Below, piece by piece: positions 17,782 through 26,412 of a stretch of 64,000 nucleotides of DNA (its first letter is position 1; the number at the start of each line of letters is the position of its first letter). The notes under the pieces were generated by a model that was given only the letters and a program-made list of their open reading frames with translations, had not been told where the DNA came from and made no database searches. Where the stretch lies: positions 1-64,000 of the forward strand of contig JANNXY010000042.1 in NCBI GenBank assembly GCA_031409775.1. Reading direction: 5' to 3'. The DNA comes from JANNXY01 sp031409775. GTDB taxonomy: Bacteria > Patescibacteriota > Minisyncoccia > Phycocordibacterales > CAIZIN01. The position numbers and the translations under genes are program-made.

Positions 17782-17806
17782 AACTGCGAACACTATTTGT
17801 TCACAG
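17782..17806 (-). terminator. Rho-independent terminator
   Basis: On the minus strand: CTGTGAAC, loop AAATAGT, GTTCGCAG, then TTTTTT. It begins right after the TAA of the 17807-18121 gene. Confidence 0.8.
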
Positions 17807-18121
17807 TTATGCATACCCGACAGGACCCTCGTACGCGAGTGGTTCAGGTATTACCTGATCTGGTTCAGGTTCTGGTTCTGCAGGCATGTCGTCAGGAGCT
17901 GAACCATTTTTTTTAACCTTTTCCTCTATTGCTGGGACCGTTTTACTTTTTAAACTTATAATCGCAGGGACAAATAAGATGACAGTGCAATAGGAAGTTG
18001 CTGCAAAGAAAAAAAGCATCAAATACAGGTGCTTGTTGCTTTTCTTCCAAATTGAGTAAATTATAAACCCTGTGATTATTACTGCGTCAAAGATCAATAC
18101 CGCATATTGTGTTGTAGACAT
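17807..18121 (-). CDS. Small membrane protein (104 aa)
   Basis: From ATG 18121 the protein starts MSTTQYAVLIFDAVIITGF and has three membrane helices in the first 75 residues, then a charged tail with a Glu-Pro repeat (AEPEPEPDQVIPEPL). A longer frame begins at 18172, but the ATG at 18121 is preceded by AGAAAGAAA at suitable distance, so I chose it. No family recognised. It lies 59 bases after ychF and is followed by its own terminator. Confidence 0.55.
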   Translation of the reverse strand: MSTTQYAVLIFDAVIITGFIIYSIWKKSNKHLYLMLFFFAATSYCTVILFVPAIISLKSKTVPAIEEKVKKNGSAPDDMPAEPEPEPDQVIPEPLAYEGPVGYA

Positions 18122-18180
18122 AGATTTTCTTTCTTCTGCCCTAAACTCTATACTTATTGCACAAATTTGCAAGTGTTGTG

Positions 18181-19251
18181 TTAGACCTTGAACTCCATTA
18201 CATCCCCATCCTTCACAATGTATTCCTTGCCTTCTGTGCGCCAGTTGCCTTTCTTTAGTAATTCCTCCCAGGATATAACATCAGCTTTGATGAACTTCTC
18301 CTCAAAGTCACCATGGATCGCTGCGCCTGCCTGCGGCGCTGTCGAACCGTCTAGTATGGTCCAGGCACGAGTCTCCTTCTCCCCTGTTGTGAAATATGTT
18401 GCGAGGTTCAGTAGCTTGTAACCGGTCTTTATAAGGTCGTCTACTCCATCTGAGCTTGCCCCGAGTTCTTTGCGGAACATTTCTTTCTCTTCGCCCTGGA
18501 AGTCTTTGAGCTCATGCTCAACCCCCGCGTCAACAATCACATAGGTAAAACTATTTTTATTTAAAAATTCAACAAGCTTCTGAAAACGCTCATCATTGGT
18601 TTCGTCGAGGTTTGTCGCACCAGCCTTCTTATTGAGTACATACATAAATGGCTTCATGGTAAGCAGATGTAAATGCTTCGCTATCACCTTTTCTTCTTTG
18701 GTTAGTTTGCATTGGTTGGCGAGTAGTCCCGTCTCTAGTACCACAGCGAGTTTCTCACATACAGCAAGCTCGGCGATGGCATCCTTCTTGCCAGCCTTTA
18801 CGTCTTTGCCTAGATTACCTATACGCCTCTTTACCGTTTCTTGGTCAGCCAATATTAATTCCAAATTAATAACTTCGATATCAGACAATGGATCGATCTT
18901 GTTGTTTACATGGAGTATATTTCCGTCTTCAAATATTCTCACCACTTCGCATATCGCATCCGTCTCGCGGATATTCGACAGGAATGCATTGCCGAGCCCT
19001 TCGCCTGCAGATGCGCCCTTTACAAGCCCTGCGATGTCTACGAATTCGATCGCTGCTGGGATCGTCTTCTGAGTTTTACTAAACTCCGCGAGCTTGTACA
19101 GCCTCTCGTCCGGCACCGCAACCACCCCTACAGACGGGTCAATGGTTGCAAATGGATAATTGGCAATAAGCACACCCTTATTTGTAAGTGCATTAAACAA
19201 CGTCGATTTCCCCACATTTGGCAGTCCTACAATTCCTAAAGATAATTTCAT
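18181..19251 (-). CDS. ychF: YchF/OLA1-type ATPase
   Basis: 356 aa, full length. P-loop GLPNVGKST (about residues 8-16), switch regions FATIDP and VDIAGLVKGASAGEGLGN, and YVLNKKAG at the G4 position where Obg-family GTPases have NKxD; this change is why YchF prefers ATP. A C-terminal TGS domain ends with EYIVKDGDVMEF. Associates with ribosomes and stress responses in other bacteria. Single gene; the small membrane gene follows 59 bases later. Confidence 0.96.
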   Translation of the reverse strand: MKLSLGIVGLPNVGKSTLFNALTNKGVLIANYPFATIDPSVGVVAVPDERLYKLAEFSKTQKTIPAAIEFVDIAGLVKGASAGEGLGNAFLSNIRETDAICEVVRIFEDGNILHVNNKIDPLSDIEVINLELILADQETVKRRIGNLGKDVKAGKKDAIAELAVCEKLAVVLETGLLANQCKLTKEEKVIAKHLHLLTMKPFMYVLNKKAGATNLDETNDERFQKLVEFLNKNSFTYVIVDAGVEHELKDFQGEEKEMFRKELGASSDGVDDLIKTGYKLLNLATYFTTGEKETRAWTILDGSTAPQAGAAIHGDFEEKFIKADVISWEELLKKGNWRTEGKEYIVKDGDVMEFKV

Positions 19252-19349
19252 AGTTTATTGATAGTAACACACTGGATAAAATTGGAAAGTGAAATCACAA
19301 TTTGATCGAGGAGAGTTCTAGCGACAACTCTTCATTAACCGACGAACCA

Positions 19350-19379
19350 TTGACATACTGGTAATATATATGCTATAAT
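19350..19379 (+). promoter_or_regulatory. Consensus sigma-70 promoter
   Basis: TTGACA (19350-19355), 18-base spacer, TGc-TATAAT extended -10 (19371-19379). One of the best promoters in the window. Transcription should start near 19386, about 117 bases before the ATG at 19503, so this gene, unlike most here, has a long leader. Confidence 0.8.
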
Positions 19380-19404
19380 AGAGACGCTAATAGTTCTTTG
19401 AATA

Positions 19405-19460
19405 AGTTGGTGAGGGATTTTAGGATAGAACCTATTCTATTATACAATCCCCCACCAACT
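19405..19460 (+). promoter_or_regulatory. Strong hairpin in the 5' leader
   Basis: AGTTGGTG-A-GGGATT (19405-19419) pairs with AATCCC-C-CACCAACT (19446-19460), 14 pairs with one A/C mismatch. Inside it ATAGAA (19425-19430) and TTCTAT (19435-19440) form a second stem. No T-run follows, so it is not a terminator. AAGGAG (19466-19471) just 3' of it has no properly spaced start codon. It could be a regulatory leader or RNA-stability element. Confidence 0.55.
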
Positions 19461-19502
19461 CCCAGAAGGAGAAGGTGTACCGGGAAGAAAAACAACGTAG
19501 AT

Positions 19503-19823
19503 ATGAAAATCCAACTCCACAACATCCTGCTCGTCCTCATCGCCGGTCTCCTCATCAATATCACAGTGAAGACGCCTGAACCGGCAAAGTCTGTCGCTAC
19601 GTCTGGCTACCAGATAGTCACGGCTGAAGTCGTCTCGCGCGGCACGGTGGGTGCATATGGTCACGCCCAACGTGGCTACATGCTCCGCACGCCAACCGGT
19701 TTGAAGTTCGTTCCTGATGGCGGGATGAACCTTCCAGAAAACGTCAAAGCGGTCTTTCTGACCACCTACCCCAACGGCAACAGCGAGATCACTGGCACGT
19801 TCTACTACGAGAGCCAGCTCTAA
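19503..19823 (+). CDS. Putative secreted small protein (106 aa)
   Basis: From ATG 19503: MKIQLHNILLVLIAGLLI forms a signal peptide or anchor, followed by a beta-rich domain (YQIVTAEVVSRGTVGAYGH, then GLKFVPDGGMNLPENVKAVF). The open frame extends upstream to TTG 19398, but that part is the hairpin leader and makes no sensible protein. Codons are clearly richer in G and C (CTC, ATC, GCC) than in the neighbouring genes, which suggests a recent arrival. No family recognised. It has its own promoter and terminator, so it is a single-gene unit. Confidence 0.65.
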   Translation: MKIQLHNILLVLIAGLLINITVKTPEPAKSVATSGYQIVTAEVVSRGTVGAYGHAQRGYMLRTPTGLKFVPDGGMNLPENVKAVFLTTYPNGNSEITGTFYYESQL

Positions 19824-19865
19824 ATCTTCTGCGGAGTCGGCATCACAACAGGTTCCAATCCTGTA

Positions 19866-19900
19866 AAACGCACCTCGCTACGGCTTGGTGCGTTTCTTTA
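19866..19900 (+). terminator. Rho-independent terminator
   Basis: AAACGCACC (19866-19874) and GGTGCGTTT (19887-19895) around a 12-base loop, then CTTTATTT. Ends the 19503 gene. The rest of the stretch to 20070 holds no gene I can support. Confidence 0.8.
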
Positions 19901-20070
19901 TTTCCTCACCATCCAGCTCAGCTTCGGTAACTTAATCACAAACTCAAATGGTACCCACTTCTCTATCTCACTATGTTGGGTAGAAAACTGACCATACCTT
20001 AAGATAATTTCATAGCTAGGTGATAGTAGCATAAAAACTGAAGAATTTGAATGGAAAGTCTTCAGAACTC

Positions 20071-20079
20071 TGATATACT
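20071..20079 (+). promoter_or_regulatory. Extended -10 of the DUF305 gene
   Basis: TGa-TATACT ends 7 bases before ATG 20087, so the transcript would be leaderless. A TTGAAT at 20047 is too far (21 bases) to be a good -35; the TG extension may compensate. Confidence 0.55.
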
Positions 20080-20086
20080 ATTAATT

Positions 20087-20734
20087 ATGAATAATAAAAT
20101 CTTAATGGTAGGAATAGCAGCACTTACTGTAGGCGTTATTGGTGGCTATGCCATTGCCAATACAAATATAGTAGACGCACCAATTAGTAATCAGAGGCAA
20201 GCGGATGCCACCCCTATGGGCATGCATCGTATGTCCGGCGACTCAATGATGGTTAACGGGAACACAAACACAGGTAGTATGAACAATATGGACCATATGA
20301 TGTCTATGATGGTACAAAGTGAGCGAGAGTTCATCGATGGAATGATACCGCACCATCAGGAAGCAGTGGACACAGCCAAGGAAGTAATGGCACGAGGTGG
20401 TACAACCCCTGAAATAAAACAATTGGTTCAAAACATTGTGGTAGCTCAAGAAAAGGAAATTGCTGAGATGAAAATGTGGTATAAAACTTGGTACAAAGAA
20501 GCATACAAGGAAGATGACAAATACAAACCTATGATGCGAGAACTTTCTTCTCTTTCGGGGAAAGAACTAGACCAAACATTTCTCGAGGATATGATAATGC
20601 ATCATATGGGAGCGATTATGATGGCCCAAAGTGTTCAACCGCATATTGAACATCAGGAGATGGAGAAACTCACTCAAGCTATTGTCACGAGCCAATCAGC
20701 TGAAATCAGACAGATGAGACAAATGCCCAGGTAG
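20087..20734 (+). CDS. DUF305 protein, Met/His-rich, membrane-anchored
   Basis: 215 aa from ATG 20087. Residues about 4-24 are a signal anchor (ILMVGIAALTVGVIGGYAIA). A linker rich in Met and His follows (MGMHRMSGDSMM, MNNMDHMMSMM). Two DUF305 repeats follow with FIDGMIPHHQEAVDTAK and FLEDMIMHHMGAIMMAQ, a ferritin-like helical fold with paired His. DUF305 proteins are often found with copper-resistance genes and the Met/His content suits copper or silver binding outside the membrane; no copper pump lies nearby. A longer frame from 20051 would overlap the promoter. Confidence 0.85.
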   Translation: MNNKILMVGIAALTVGVIGGYAIANTNIVDAPISNQRQADATPMGMHRMSGDSMMVNGNTNTGSMNNMDHMMSMMVQSEREFIDGMIPHHQEAVDTAKEVMARGGTTPEIKQLVQNIVVAQEKEIAEMKMWYKTWYKEAYKEDDKYKPMMRELSSLSGKELDQTFLEDMIMHHMGAIMMAQSVQPHIEHQEMEKLTQAIVTSQSAEIRQMRQMPR

Positions 20735-20769
20735 GTTGGAGATCAATGATATCGACTTCAATATCATTC

Positions 20770-21495
20770 TTACAAAATCCCTATACTTGCAAGCAGAGTC
20801 TGTAGCTCCTCTCCACCTAGTTTCCTGTATTTGTTCTGACCTAGATCACCGAGCTCGATATTCATGATCCTGGTGCGACGTAGTGTCACCACCTGGTTGT
20901 GCATCGCTTCTACCATGCGACGGATCTGATGCTTCTTGCCTTCGGTAAGCACTATGCTAAATGTCTTGTCGTCTATTATGTCCACCTCGCAAGGACGTGT
21001 GAGATCGTCCTCTATGGTCACACCCCGCTCCATCTGCTCCTCGAAGCTACCACGGAGCTTGTTGGCCACTGTTACTATGTATTCCTTGTCATGTTCGCGA
21101 TCAGGGTTCAGGAGCTTGTCGGTGAGTCTGCCGTCATTGGTAAGTATTATGAGCCCGTCAGACATCTTGTCGAGTCTACCTACTGGGAATACTCCTGTAA
21201 GTCCCGATGCCTCGAGTATGTCCTTCTCGCCGAGCTGTGGTGAATGGGTGATCACTCCTACAGGCTTGTTATAAGCATAATAGACATGTGGCGTAGGCTT
21301 GCCAGAGTATTTGACCTCTACCAGGTCGCTATGGCTTACCTTGTCACCGAGCACAGCGACTTTACCATTGAGGTACACCTTGCCGGCCTTGACCAATTCA
21401 TCACCACCTCTACGGGTAGTGATGTTCTTCATCGCGAGGTATTTGTTGATACGCATCGGGTACTCTGCATCAGGCGCTATAGGGGTTTCTTTCAT
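20770..21495 (-). CDS. RsuA/RluB-family pseudouridine synthase
   Basis: 241 aa from ATG 21495. An N-terminal S4 RNA-binding domain (MRINKYLAMKNITTRRGGDELV) is followed by the synthase domain with the catalytic Asp in GRLDKMSDGLIILTNDG. KKHQIRRMVEAM near the C-terminus is the conserved RNA-binding loop of this family. The target, 16S or 23S rRNA, cannot be decided from sequence alone. The frame extends 8 codons further to 21519, but a TATACT lies exactly 6 bases before ATG 21495, so the shorter form is preferred. Confidence 0.9.
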   Translation of the reverse strand: MKETPIAPDAEYPMRINKYLAMKNITTRRGGDELVKAGKVYLNGKVAVLGDKVSHSDLVEVKYSGKPTPHVYYAYNKPVGVITHSPQLGEKDILEASGLTGVFPVGRLDKMSDGLIILTNDGRLTDKLLNPDREHDKEYIVTVANKLRGSFEEQMERGVTIEDDLTRPCEVDIIDDKTFSIVLTEGKKHQIRRMVEAMHNQVVTLRRTRIMNIELGDLGQNKYRKLGGEELQTLLASIGIL

Positions 21496-21501
21496 AAAGG
21501 G

Positions 21502-21530
21502 AGTATATGCTAAAGTCACGCATTGAGCAA
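21502..21530 (-). promoter_or_regulatory. Promoter of the pseudouridine synthase gene
   Basis: Minus strand: TTGCTC (21525-21530), 17 bases, TATACT (21502-21507), 6 bases, ATG 21495. Leaderless arrangement. Confidence 0.65.
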
Positions 21531-21600
21531 TTTACTCATCTTTACACAATCCATTAAACATGTAACATACTCATTAGAATAGCTATTTAACTCAAAACAT

Positions 21601-21990
21601 ATGATAACACTAGCACCCGAAGATACACTCGCTGGATGGATGGTAATGATGAGGATATATGTCAAACAATTCAAAAACTTACCGAGGGAAGAAAATCGTG
21701 AGGAAAGCGTAAAAGAATTTCGTCGAGAAGTAGAATTAGGCATGAAGGAAATTGAAGGAAAAATGACTTCCCTCGCCATAGAAAGCGACAGTAGAAAAAG
21801 ACATTTTCATCTGACCAATTGGGCAAGTCGCATGCAGGTTTTCCTTCTTAACCTAGGAATTCTAGATAGAAACCTTGCCCTCACAAAAGGACAAAGGTGG
21901 AACTGGAATGAGGTTATTTGCGCAATGGCTTTCCTGCAAGCTATATACAAAGGCGCTTGCGTCACGCTCTGGCAAAATTGCGCAGAATGA
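21601..21990 (+). CDS. Hypothetical protein (129 aa)
   Basis: A soluble, helical, charged protein (EENREESVKEFRREVELGMKE region). The C-terminal half has LTNWASRMQVFLLNLGILD and GQRWNWNEVICAMAFLQA. I recognise no family. It overlaps the next gene by an ATGA junction, so the two are coupled. First of three small plus-strand genes in an island between minus-strand units. Confidence 0.55.
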   Translation: MITLAPEDTLAGWMVMMRIYVKQFKNLPREENREESVKEFRREVELGMKEIEGKMTSLAIESDSRKRHFHLTNWASRMQVFLLNLGILDRNLALTKGQRWNWNEVICAMAFLQAIYKGACVTLWQNCAE

Positions 21991-22268
21991 AAAAAGTAAT
22001 GTTTGAAATCGAGCCTCCGAAAGCTGAACGAGTTGAACTAGCTGCTGTAGGACATGTAACGAAAAAGGGTCCTTTTCGAATTCAGATTTTAAAGGGAAAT
22101 TATTGGATTACTATGGAACCATGCGAACTGATTCCCAACCCACCTATTGCCGCCAAAGCAAATAGTATTAATCACAGATACGATTATTTTGCTAATTACA
22201 GAATCCATGCCAAAGATGGCCCATGCCATCTAGAAGTTATCCCCCTCGCTCCAGTCAAAAGACATTGA
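21987..22268 (+). CDS. Hypothetical protein (93 aa)
   Basis: Starts at the ATG of the ATGA overlap with the previous gene (MKKVMFEIEPPKAERVE). Beta-rich, with VGHVTKKGPFRIQILKGNYW and a HLEVIPLAPVKRH end. A longer frame from 21918 runs inside the previous gene and is unlikely to be used. No family recognised. Coupled translation with the 21601 gene suggests a common task. Confidence 0.55.
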   Translation: MKKVMFEIEPPKAERVELAAVGHVTKKGPFRIQILKGNYWITMEPCELIPNPPIAAKANSINHRYDYFANYRIHAKDGPCHLEVIPLAPVKRH

Positions 22269-22319
22269 GAGCGAGTTTTTATTTCTTGAATATTTATCTT
22301 TATGATAAAGTAATTGCAG

Positions 22320-22451
22320 ATGAAACTCTTGCTAACTATACTTATCCTATCTTTGTTTACTATTGTCCCCGCCGTATTCCGAGAAATCCTAATCGTGTCA
22401 AAGAGAAAACGGAGCCAAAAGACAATTGACACTCTGCGCATGGTCAAATAG
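22320..22451 (+). CDS. Very small membrane protein (43 aa)
   Basis: ATG 22320 to TAG 22449-22451. The protein is one membrane helix (MKLLLTILILSLFTIVPAVF) followed by a basic tail (REILIVSKRKRSQKTID). Its last six codons lie in the 5' arm and loop of the following terminator. It lies 51 bases after the 93-aa gene on the same strand. Codon use is ordinary; support is only the reading frame and the helix. Confidence 0.4.
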   Translation: MKLLLTILILSLFTIVPAVFREILIVSKRKRSQKTIDTLRMVK

Positions 22452-22465
22452 CGCAGAGATTTTTA
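22432..22465 (+). terminator. Rho-independent terminator
   Basis: CTCTGCGC (22432-22439), 11-base loop, GCGCAGAG (22451-22458), then ATTTTTATTT. Ends the 21601-22451 unit and lies just past the stop of the convergent nrnA gene. Confidence 0.85.
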
Positions 22466-22466
22466 T

Positions 22467-23465
22467 TTATAATTTATCTATAAAGAATTTAACAGCTTCG
22501 AGTGGATCTGCGATATCTGTAATAGTACCTCCGGCAGCCAAGTCATGTCCCCCGCCGATATTTAGCTTCTCTACAATTTCTCGAACGTTTTCACCAGTTG
22601 GAAGCGAGCGGAGGGAAAGCCTACAGCCAACAGACTTAGGCATCACTGTAAATCCCCACGGATGATCCTGGATTTTACGAATATATTGCGATATAAATAT
22701 GCTCTTTCCGCTCGTCAGATCGTTTTCAGTTACATTATTGTTATCTATAAATTCTCGACTAACGTAACTATATGAAAAGTTTTTTAGTCCTTTTACACTT
22801 CCATGTCTAAGGTTTCCTATTAACTCTCTGATTACTTCAAAAACTTCTGGGGTAATATACCTATACCTTGATTGAAATTCTTGGATCTCGATCTGGCCAG
22901 TTTCTATTAGAATTTTTGCTATTTCCAATGTTCTAGTCTGGTTTGGTTTCAGGTATGAGAAGTTGCCTGTATCTCCGAGGACCCCAAGTAAAAAAGTTTC
23001 TGCTAAACTCTTGTCAATTTCGACATTTGAACACAACTCAAATATAATCTCTGCACAACATGGCCTAGAAGTATCAGAAATTAAGAGCGTGAATTGGTCT
23101 GGCGGGGATTTGTGATGGTCCACACATATTGTGTTTACTAGATTTGCGAACTTCTCTGGTCTATTTGAAGCCCTAATCCATGATTGTGCATCCAGAATAA
23201 TTTGCAAATCACTGTCTCCAATTCCGTCTGAACAATCTTCTAGGAACTCAATTTGGTCAAAATATCTAAAGCTCGTAAACCTACTATCACGCTCACCACT
23301 GTAAACTATCCGTACTTTCTTGTTCGGGTGAATTTGTTTGATAACTGAATATAAACTTAATGTCGAACTAATTGAGTCATCATCTGGTGACATATGCGAA
23401 GTGATAAAGATGCTCTGTGCGGCATCTATCATCTGCCAGAATTTTGTCTTTAATTGGTCTTCCAT
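22467..23465 (-). CDS. DHH/DHHA1 phosphoesterase (NrnA-like nanoRNase)
   Basis: 332 aa. Probably degrades 2-5 nt RNAs, cyclic-dinucleotide products or pAp. Metal-binding motifs: ITSHMSPDDDSISS (about residues 20-33, the DxDG-like site read here as PDDD), ILDAQSW, and the signature VDHHKS. The DHHA1 domain ends with GGGHDLAAGG, the substrate-binding glycine loop. Its start overlaps the end of the murF-like gene by 16 bases, so it is the last gene of the mraZ cluster. Specificity within the family not certain. Confidence 0.88.
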   Translation of the reverse strand: MEDQLKTKFWQMIDAAQSIFITSHMSPDDDSISSTLSLYSVIKQIHPNKKVRIVYSGERDSRFTSFRYFDQIEFLEDCSDGIGDSDLQIILDAQSWIRASNRPEKFANLVNTICVDHHKSPPDQFTLLISDTSRPCCAEIIFELCSNVEIDKSLAETFLLGVLGDTGNFSYLKPNQTRTLEIAKILIETGQIEIQEFQSRYRYITPEVFEVIRELIGNLRHGSVKGLKNFSYSYVSREFIDNNNVTENDLTSGKSIFISQYIRKIQDHPWGFTVMPKSVGCRLSLRSLPTGENVREIVEKLNIGGGHDLAAGGTITDIADPLEAVKFFIDKL

Positions 23466-24673
23466 ATTTCTTCTTGTCTCACGAGCAGACTATCTGACTG
23501 CTCTGGATGCTTCATAATAGACTTTACTATATTCTCCATTCTAGCACCTTGGGAACCTTTGACCAGTATCATGTCATGAGCGTGGATATGCTTCTGCAGA
23601 TAATTCTGCGCATCAGTCATGTTTCTAAATGAGTGGATCTTGCCATGATGCATCTTGGCTTCCCTGGCGCCTTTGGCGAAGTCTTCGGCTCTCATACCCA
23701 CTGTTACCAGCACATCGACGCAGTCCTTTGCAAGCACTCCCAGCCTTACGTGTTCACGTATGGTATGTTTGCCTAGCTCGAGCATGTCACCAAGTACAGC
23801 GACTTTCCTGTGATTTGACTTGATGCCTTTCATCGTTAGGAGTGCTTCTTCGAGCGCGATAGGTGAAGAATTGTATGTATCATCTATTATCTGTGAGCCG
23901 TGTATTCCGTCGATGAGCTTCATTCTGCCTGGCGGAGATTTGTGGTGACGCAATGCTTCAGAGACTTCCAATCTGTTTAAATTCCTCGCCTCTGCAACTG
24001 CGAGTGCAGCAAGTAGTGGATACTGATGATGCTGCCCCACAACTCCCACTAGCTCGAACGGATTGTCAGAAGACTTGATATCTGCATCCAAACTGAACCC
24101 GTATGTGATTATTTTCTTACCCTCTATTCTCTTTGTTAGATTCATAATCTCTGGGTCATCGGCGTTCAGTATGGCTACACCATTTTTCTTTAGGCCCTTT
24201 ACTATCTTTTTGTCTTCTTCGTTGAGCTCATGTGGGGAGTCGAAAAACTCTACATGCACCGGTACCTCTGGACATCGAGTAAGTATAGCTATGTCGAGCT
24301 TGAGCCATTTCATAATGTCACCTACATCACCTGGTCTGTCTGATCCGATCTCGAGTAGCAACACTTCTGGATAGTCTGACTTGAAAACGCATTTGGTTAG
24401 TCCACTCCACATGATCCTGATCCACTCTATAGGGTTGTTGTAGCCAGATGGGAGATCGAGTACTGTAAGTGGTACCCCGAATTCGCTGTTGAAACTCTTT
24501 TGTGACTTTCTCACTTTGCCAAATGGAGATAGCGCAGTATATACAGCGTCTTTGGTCGAAGTCTTCCCGACACTACCTGCTATACCTATCGTAAATGGTT
24601 TGTATTTGCGCAATACTATTCTGGCTTCAATTCGCAATATAGCTATCACTAACTTTTTAAATATATTTTTCAT
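23450..24673 (-). CDS. murF: MurF-like Mur ligase without the N-terminal domain
   Basis: 407 aa. ATP-binding P-loop GIAGSVGKTSTKDAV (about residues 29-43); central-domain HHQYPLLAALAVAEA (NxxNxxAA region) and IDDTYNSSPIALEEAL, a MurF hallmark; C-terminal domain with VLGDMLELG. It would add D-Ala-D-Ala to the UDP-MurNAc tripeptide. MurF normally begins with an 80-residue UDP-binding domain that is missing here and replaced by a short basic or hydrophobic segment (KKLVIAILRIEARIVLRKY). Position after ftsI fits the dcw cluster order. Substrate choice therefore remains less sure. Confidence 0.85.
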   Translation of the reverse strand: MKNIFKKLVIAILRIEARIVLRKYKPFTIGIAGSVGKTSTKDAVYTALSPFGKVRKSQKSFNSEFGVPLTVLDLPSGYNNPIEWIRIMWSGLTKCVFKSDYPEVLLLEIGSDRPGDVGDIMKWLKLDIAILTRCPEVPVHVEFFDSPHELNEEDKKIVKGLKKNGVAILNADDPEIMNLTKRIEGKKIITYGFSLDADIKSSDNPFELVGVVGQHHQYPLLAALAVAEARNLNRLEVSEALRHHKSPPGRMKLIDGIHGSQIIDDTYNSSPIALEEALLTMKGIKSNHRKVAVLGDMLELGKHTIREHVRLGVLAKDCVDVLVTVGMRAEDFAKGAREAKMHHGKIHSFRNMTDAQNYLQKHIHAHDMILVKGSQGARMENIVKSIMKHPEQSDSLLVRQEEIWKTN

Positions 24674-24684
24674 ATTATCAATAA

Positions 24685-26394
24685 TTATCTATCTGGTGGG
24701 ATATTGTAATAGCTTATCAGAAAATCAGTCATGTTGTTAAATGGCGAAGTGAGTGTATGTGATGCATAATCTACACCCTTGGGATAAACTGTATATAGAA
24801 ACACGATGAATCGAGGTTTATACGCAGGGAAATAGCCAAAGAACGAATGCAAATAACGATCATCATAATACCCACCCTGTGGGCTAGGGATCTGGGCTGT
24901 ACCGGTCTTGGCGGCTATTGCATAATGATCATGCTTGATCTCGCCACCGAGCAGCGCCTCGTCTACTACATTTACCAACATGCGTGTTATTTCTTCTGAT
25001 GTCTCTGGCTTGATGATCTGGACTTTGTCACCCAACTCGGTCTGCTTGGTGACACCTATTTTGTAATTTATAGATTTAGCCAGATGTGGATGTACTCTGT
25101 AACCACCGTTCGCTAGAGCCGACAATGCAGATAGTGTAGATATCGGCGTGAGAGCGATACCTTGTCCGAATGATGCCGTCACAGGCTCGATCATCCTACC
25201 AGTGTCTAGATTGTCAGTTAGCGGGCTACCTTCGTATGGCAAGTCTATACCAGTCTTCTCTGTGATGCCGAAGCTCTTCATATAGTCTGTAAACCTATCC
25301 CTACCGATTCTCTCTACTATATGCGCCATACCAACATTAAGTGACTTGGACAATGCAGTCTGCATATCTATCGTACCGTATGCCTTCCGATCGAAATTGT
25401 AAATGGTTGCTTTATCAAATGTCGCAAAGCCTTTGTCGTTGTAAGTACTACCTGGAGTAATCACACCTGCATCTAGTCCAGCAGCAACTGTGAGTGGTTT
25501 GATTATGGATCCCATCTCGTAAACACTTTCGACCATGTTGTTGGAGAATGTCTCGAGGTCTTCTACCTCTCTAGTGTTGTTGGGATCAAATGACGGTGTG
25601 AGCGCCATCGCATAGATCTCACCTGTATTGGGGTCCATCACTATCCCACCAGTCTGGCTAGATGACCAACGAGTATTGGTACTCTCTATGACATCTTCTA
25701 GGTAACCCTGGACAGTCGGTTCTACCGACAACACGATATCACCTTCGAGGCTCTTTTTATTCAAAACATTATCTTTTATACCGTGCAGTAGTTCGGTAAA
25801 GAAATTCGCATAAGTATTCTCTGTTGTTCTAGATAGAACTTCGTCATAATACGACTCTAAACCATAGTAGGCACCGAGTTTGTCACCTTTGTAAGACAGG
25901 AACCCCACCATGTGTGATCCAGTATTCCCACCTGGGTAGTATCTCCATCTTTCTTTGTAAATATCTACACCTGGTATATCTAGCTTCTCTATGGACTTGG
26001 CTACATCTGACTCTACTCTATCTGCTACTTCTTCGAAAGGATCTTTGGCTTTAGAAGACTTGGCCATGAAATCTGTATAGTCTATACCTGAAATATACTT
26101 CGACAAACCGCTGTAAACAGCCTCTCTGTCAGTAATCTTGGTCGGGTTGATAGATACCATGTATCCGTTCTTGAGCCCGGCAGCTGCGATGAGCGATCCG
26201 TCCTTGGCGGTAAAGAATATAGAACCTCTATCAAACAGACTTGTATAGGGTCGCGCATACTGTCGATCTGCTCTAGCACTATATGTCTCACCGTTTACAA
26301 CCTGGACTAGATACAATTTAATCACAATTATAATTGCAAAAAGAAATATAGGAACTGTGATCAATCTAATACGGAAAGTCAATTTATCAGACAT
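24685..26394 (-). CDS. ftsI: Class B penicillin-binding protein, FtsI-type
   Basis: 569 aa, septal transpeptidase. N-terminal membrane helix (about 8-28), PBP dimer domain, then transpeptidase domain with SxxK in MGSIIKPLTVAAG, SLN in KSLNVGMAH and KTG in AAKTGTAQIP. QGIALTPISTLSALSALANGG split over the expected segment also fits FtsI. It follows the ftsL-like gene and precedes murF, the standard dcw order, which separates it from the elongation PBP2 at 30.7 kb. Confidence 0.94.
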   Translation of the reverse strand: MSDKLTFRIRLITVPIFLFAIIIVIKLYLVQVVNGETYSARADRQYARPYTSLFDRGSIFFTAKDGSLIAAAGLKNGYMVSINPTKITDREAVYSGLSKYISGIDYTDFMAKSSKAKDPFEEVADRVESDVAKSIEKLDIPGVDIYKERWRYYPGGNTGSHMVGFLSYKGDKLGAYYGLESYYDEVLSRTTENTYANFFTELLHGIKDNVLNKKSLEGDIVLSVEPTVQGYLEDVIESTNTRWSSSQTGGIVMDPNTGEIYAMALTPSFDPNNTREVEDLETFSNNMVESVYEMGSIIKPLTVAAGLDAGVITPGSTYNDKGFATFDKATIYNFDRKAYGTIDMQTALSKSLNVGMAHIVERIGRDRFTDYMKSFGITEKTGIDLPYEGSPLTDNLDTGRMIEPVTASFGQGIALTPISTLSALSALANGGYRVHPHLAKSINYKIGVTKQTELGDKVQIIKPETSEEITRMLVNVVDEALLGGEIKHDHYAIAAKTGTAQIPSPQGGYYDDRYLHSFFGYFPAYKPRFIVFLYTVYPKGVDYASHTLTSPFNNMTDFLISYYNIPPDR

Positions 26395-26412
26395 AATACA
26401 ACTATATCATCA

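Noticed and set aside
19398..19502. Upstream extension of the 19503 gene from a TTG
   Set aside because: It would translate a 14-pair hairpin leader into a Pro/Arg-rich stretch before an otherwise clean signal peptide.
20899..21526. Long open frames opposite the pseudouridine synthase gene
   Set aside because: They are shadows of the coding strand with no start signals and low-complexity translations; the same holds for other antisense frames opposite uvrA, ychF and leuS.
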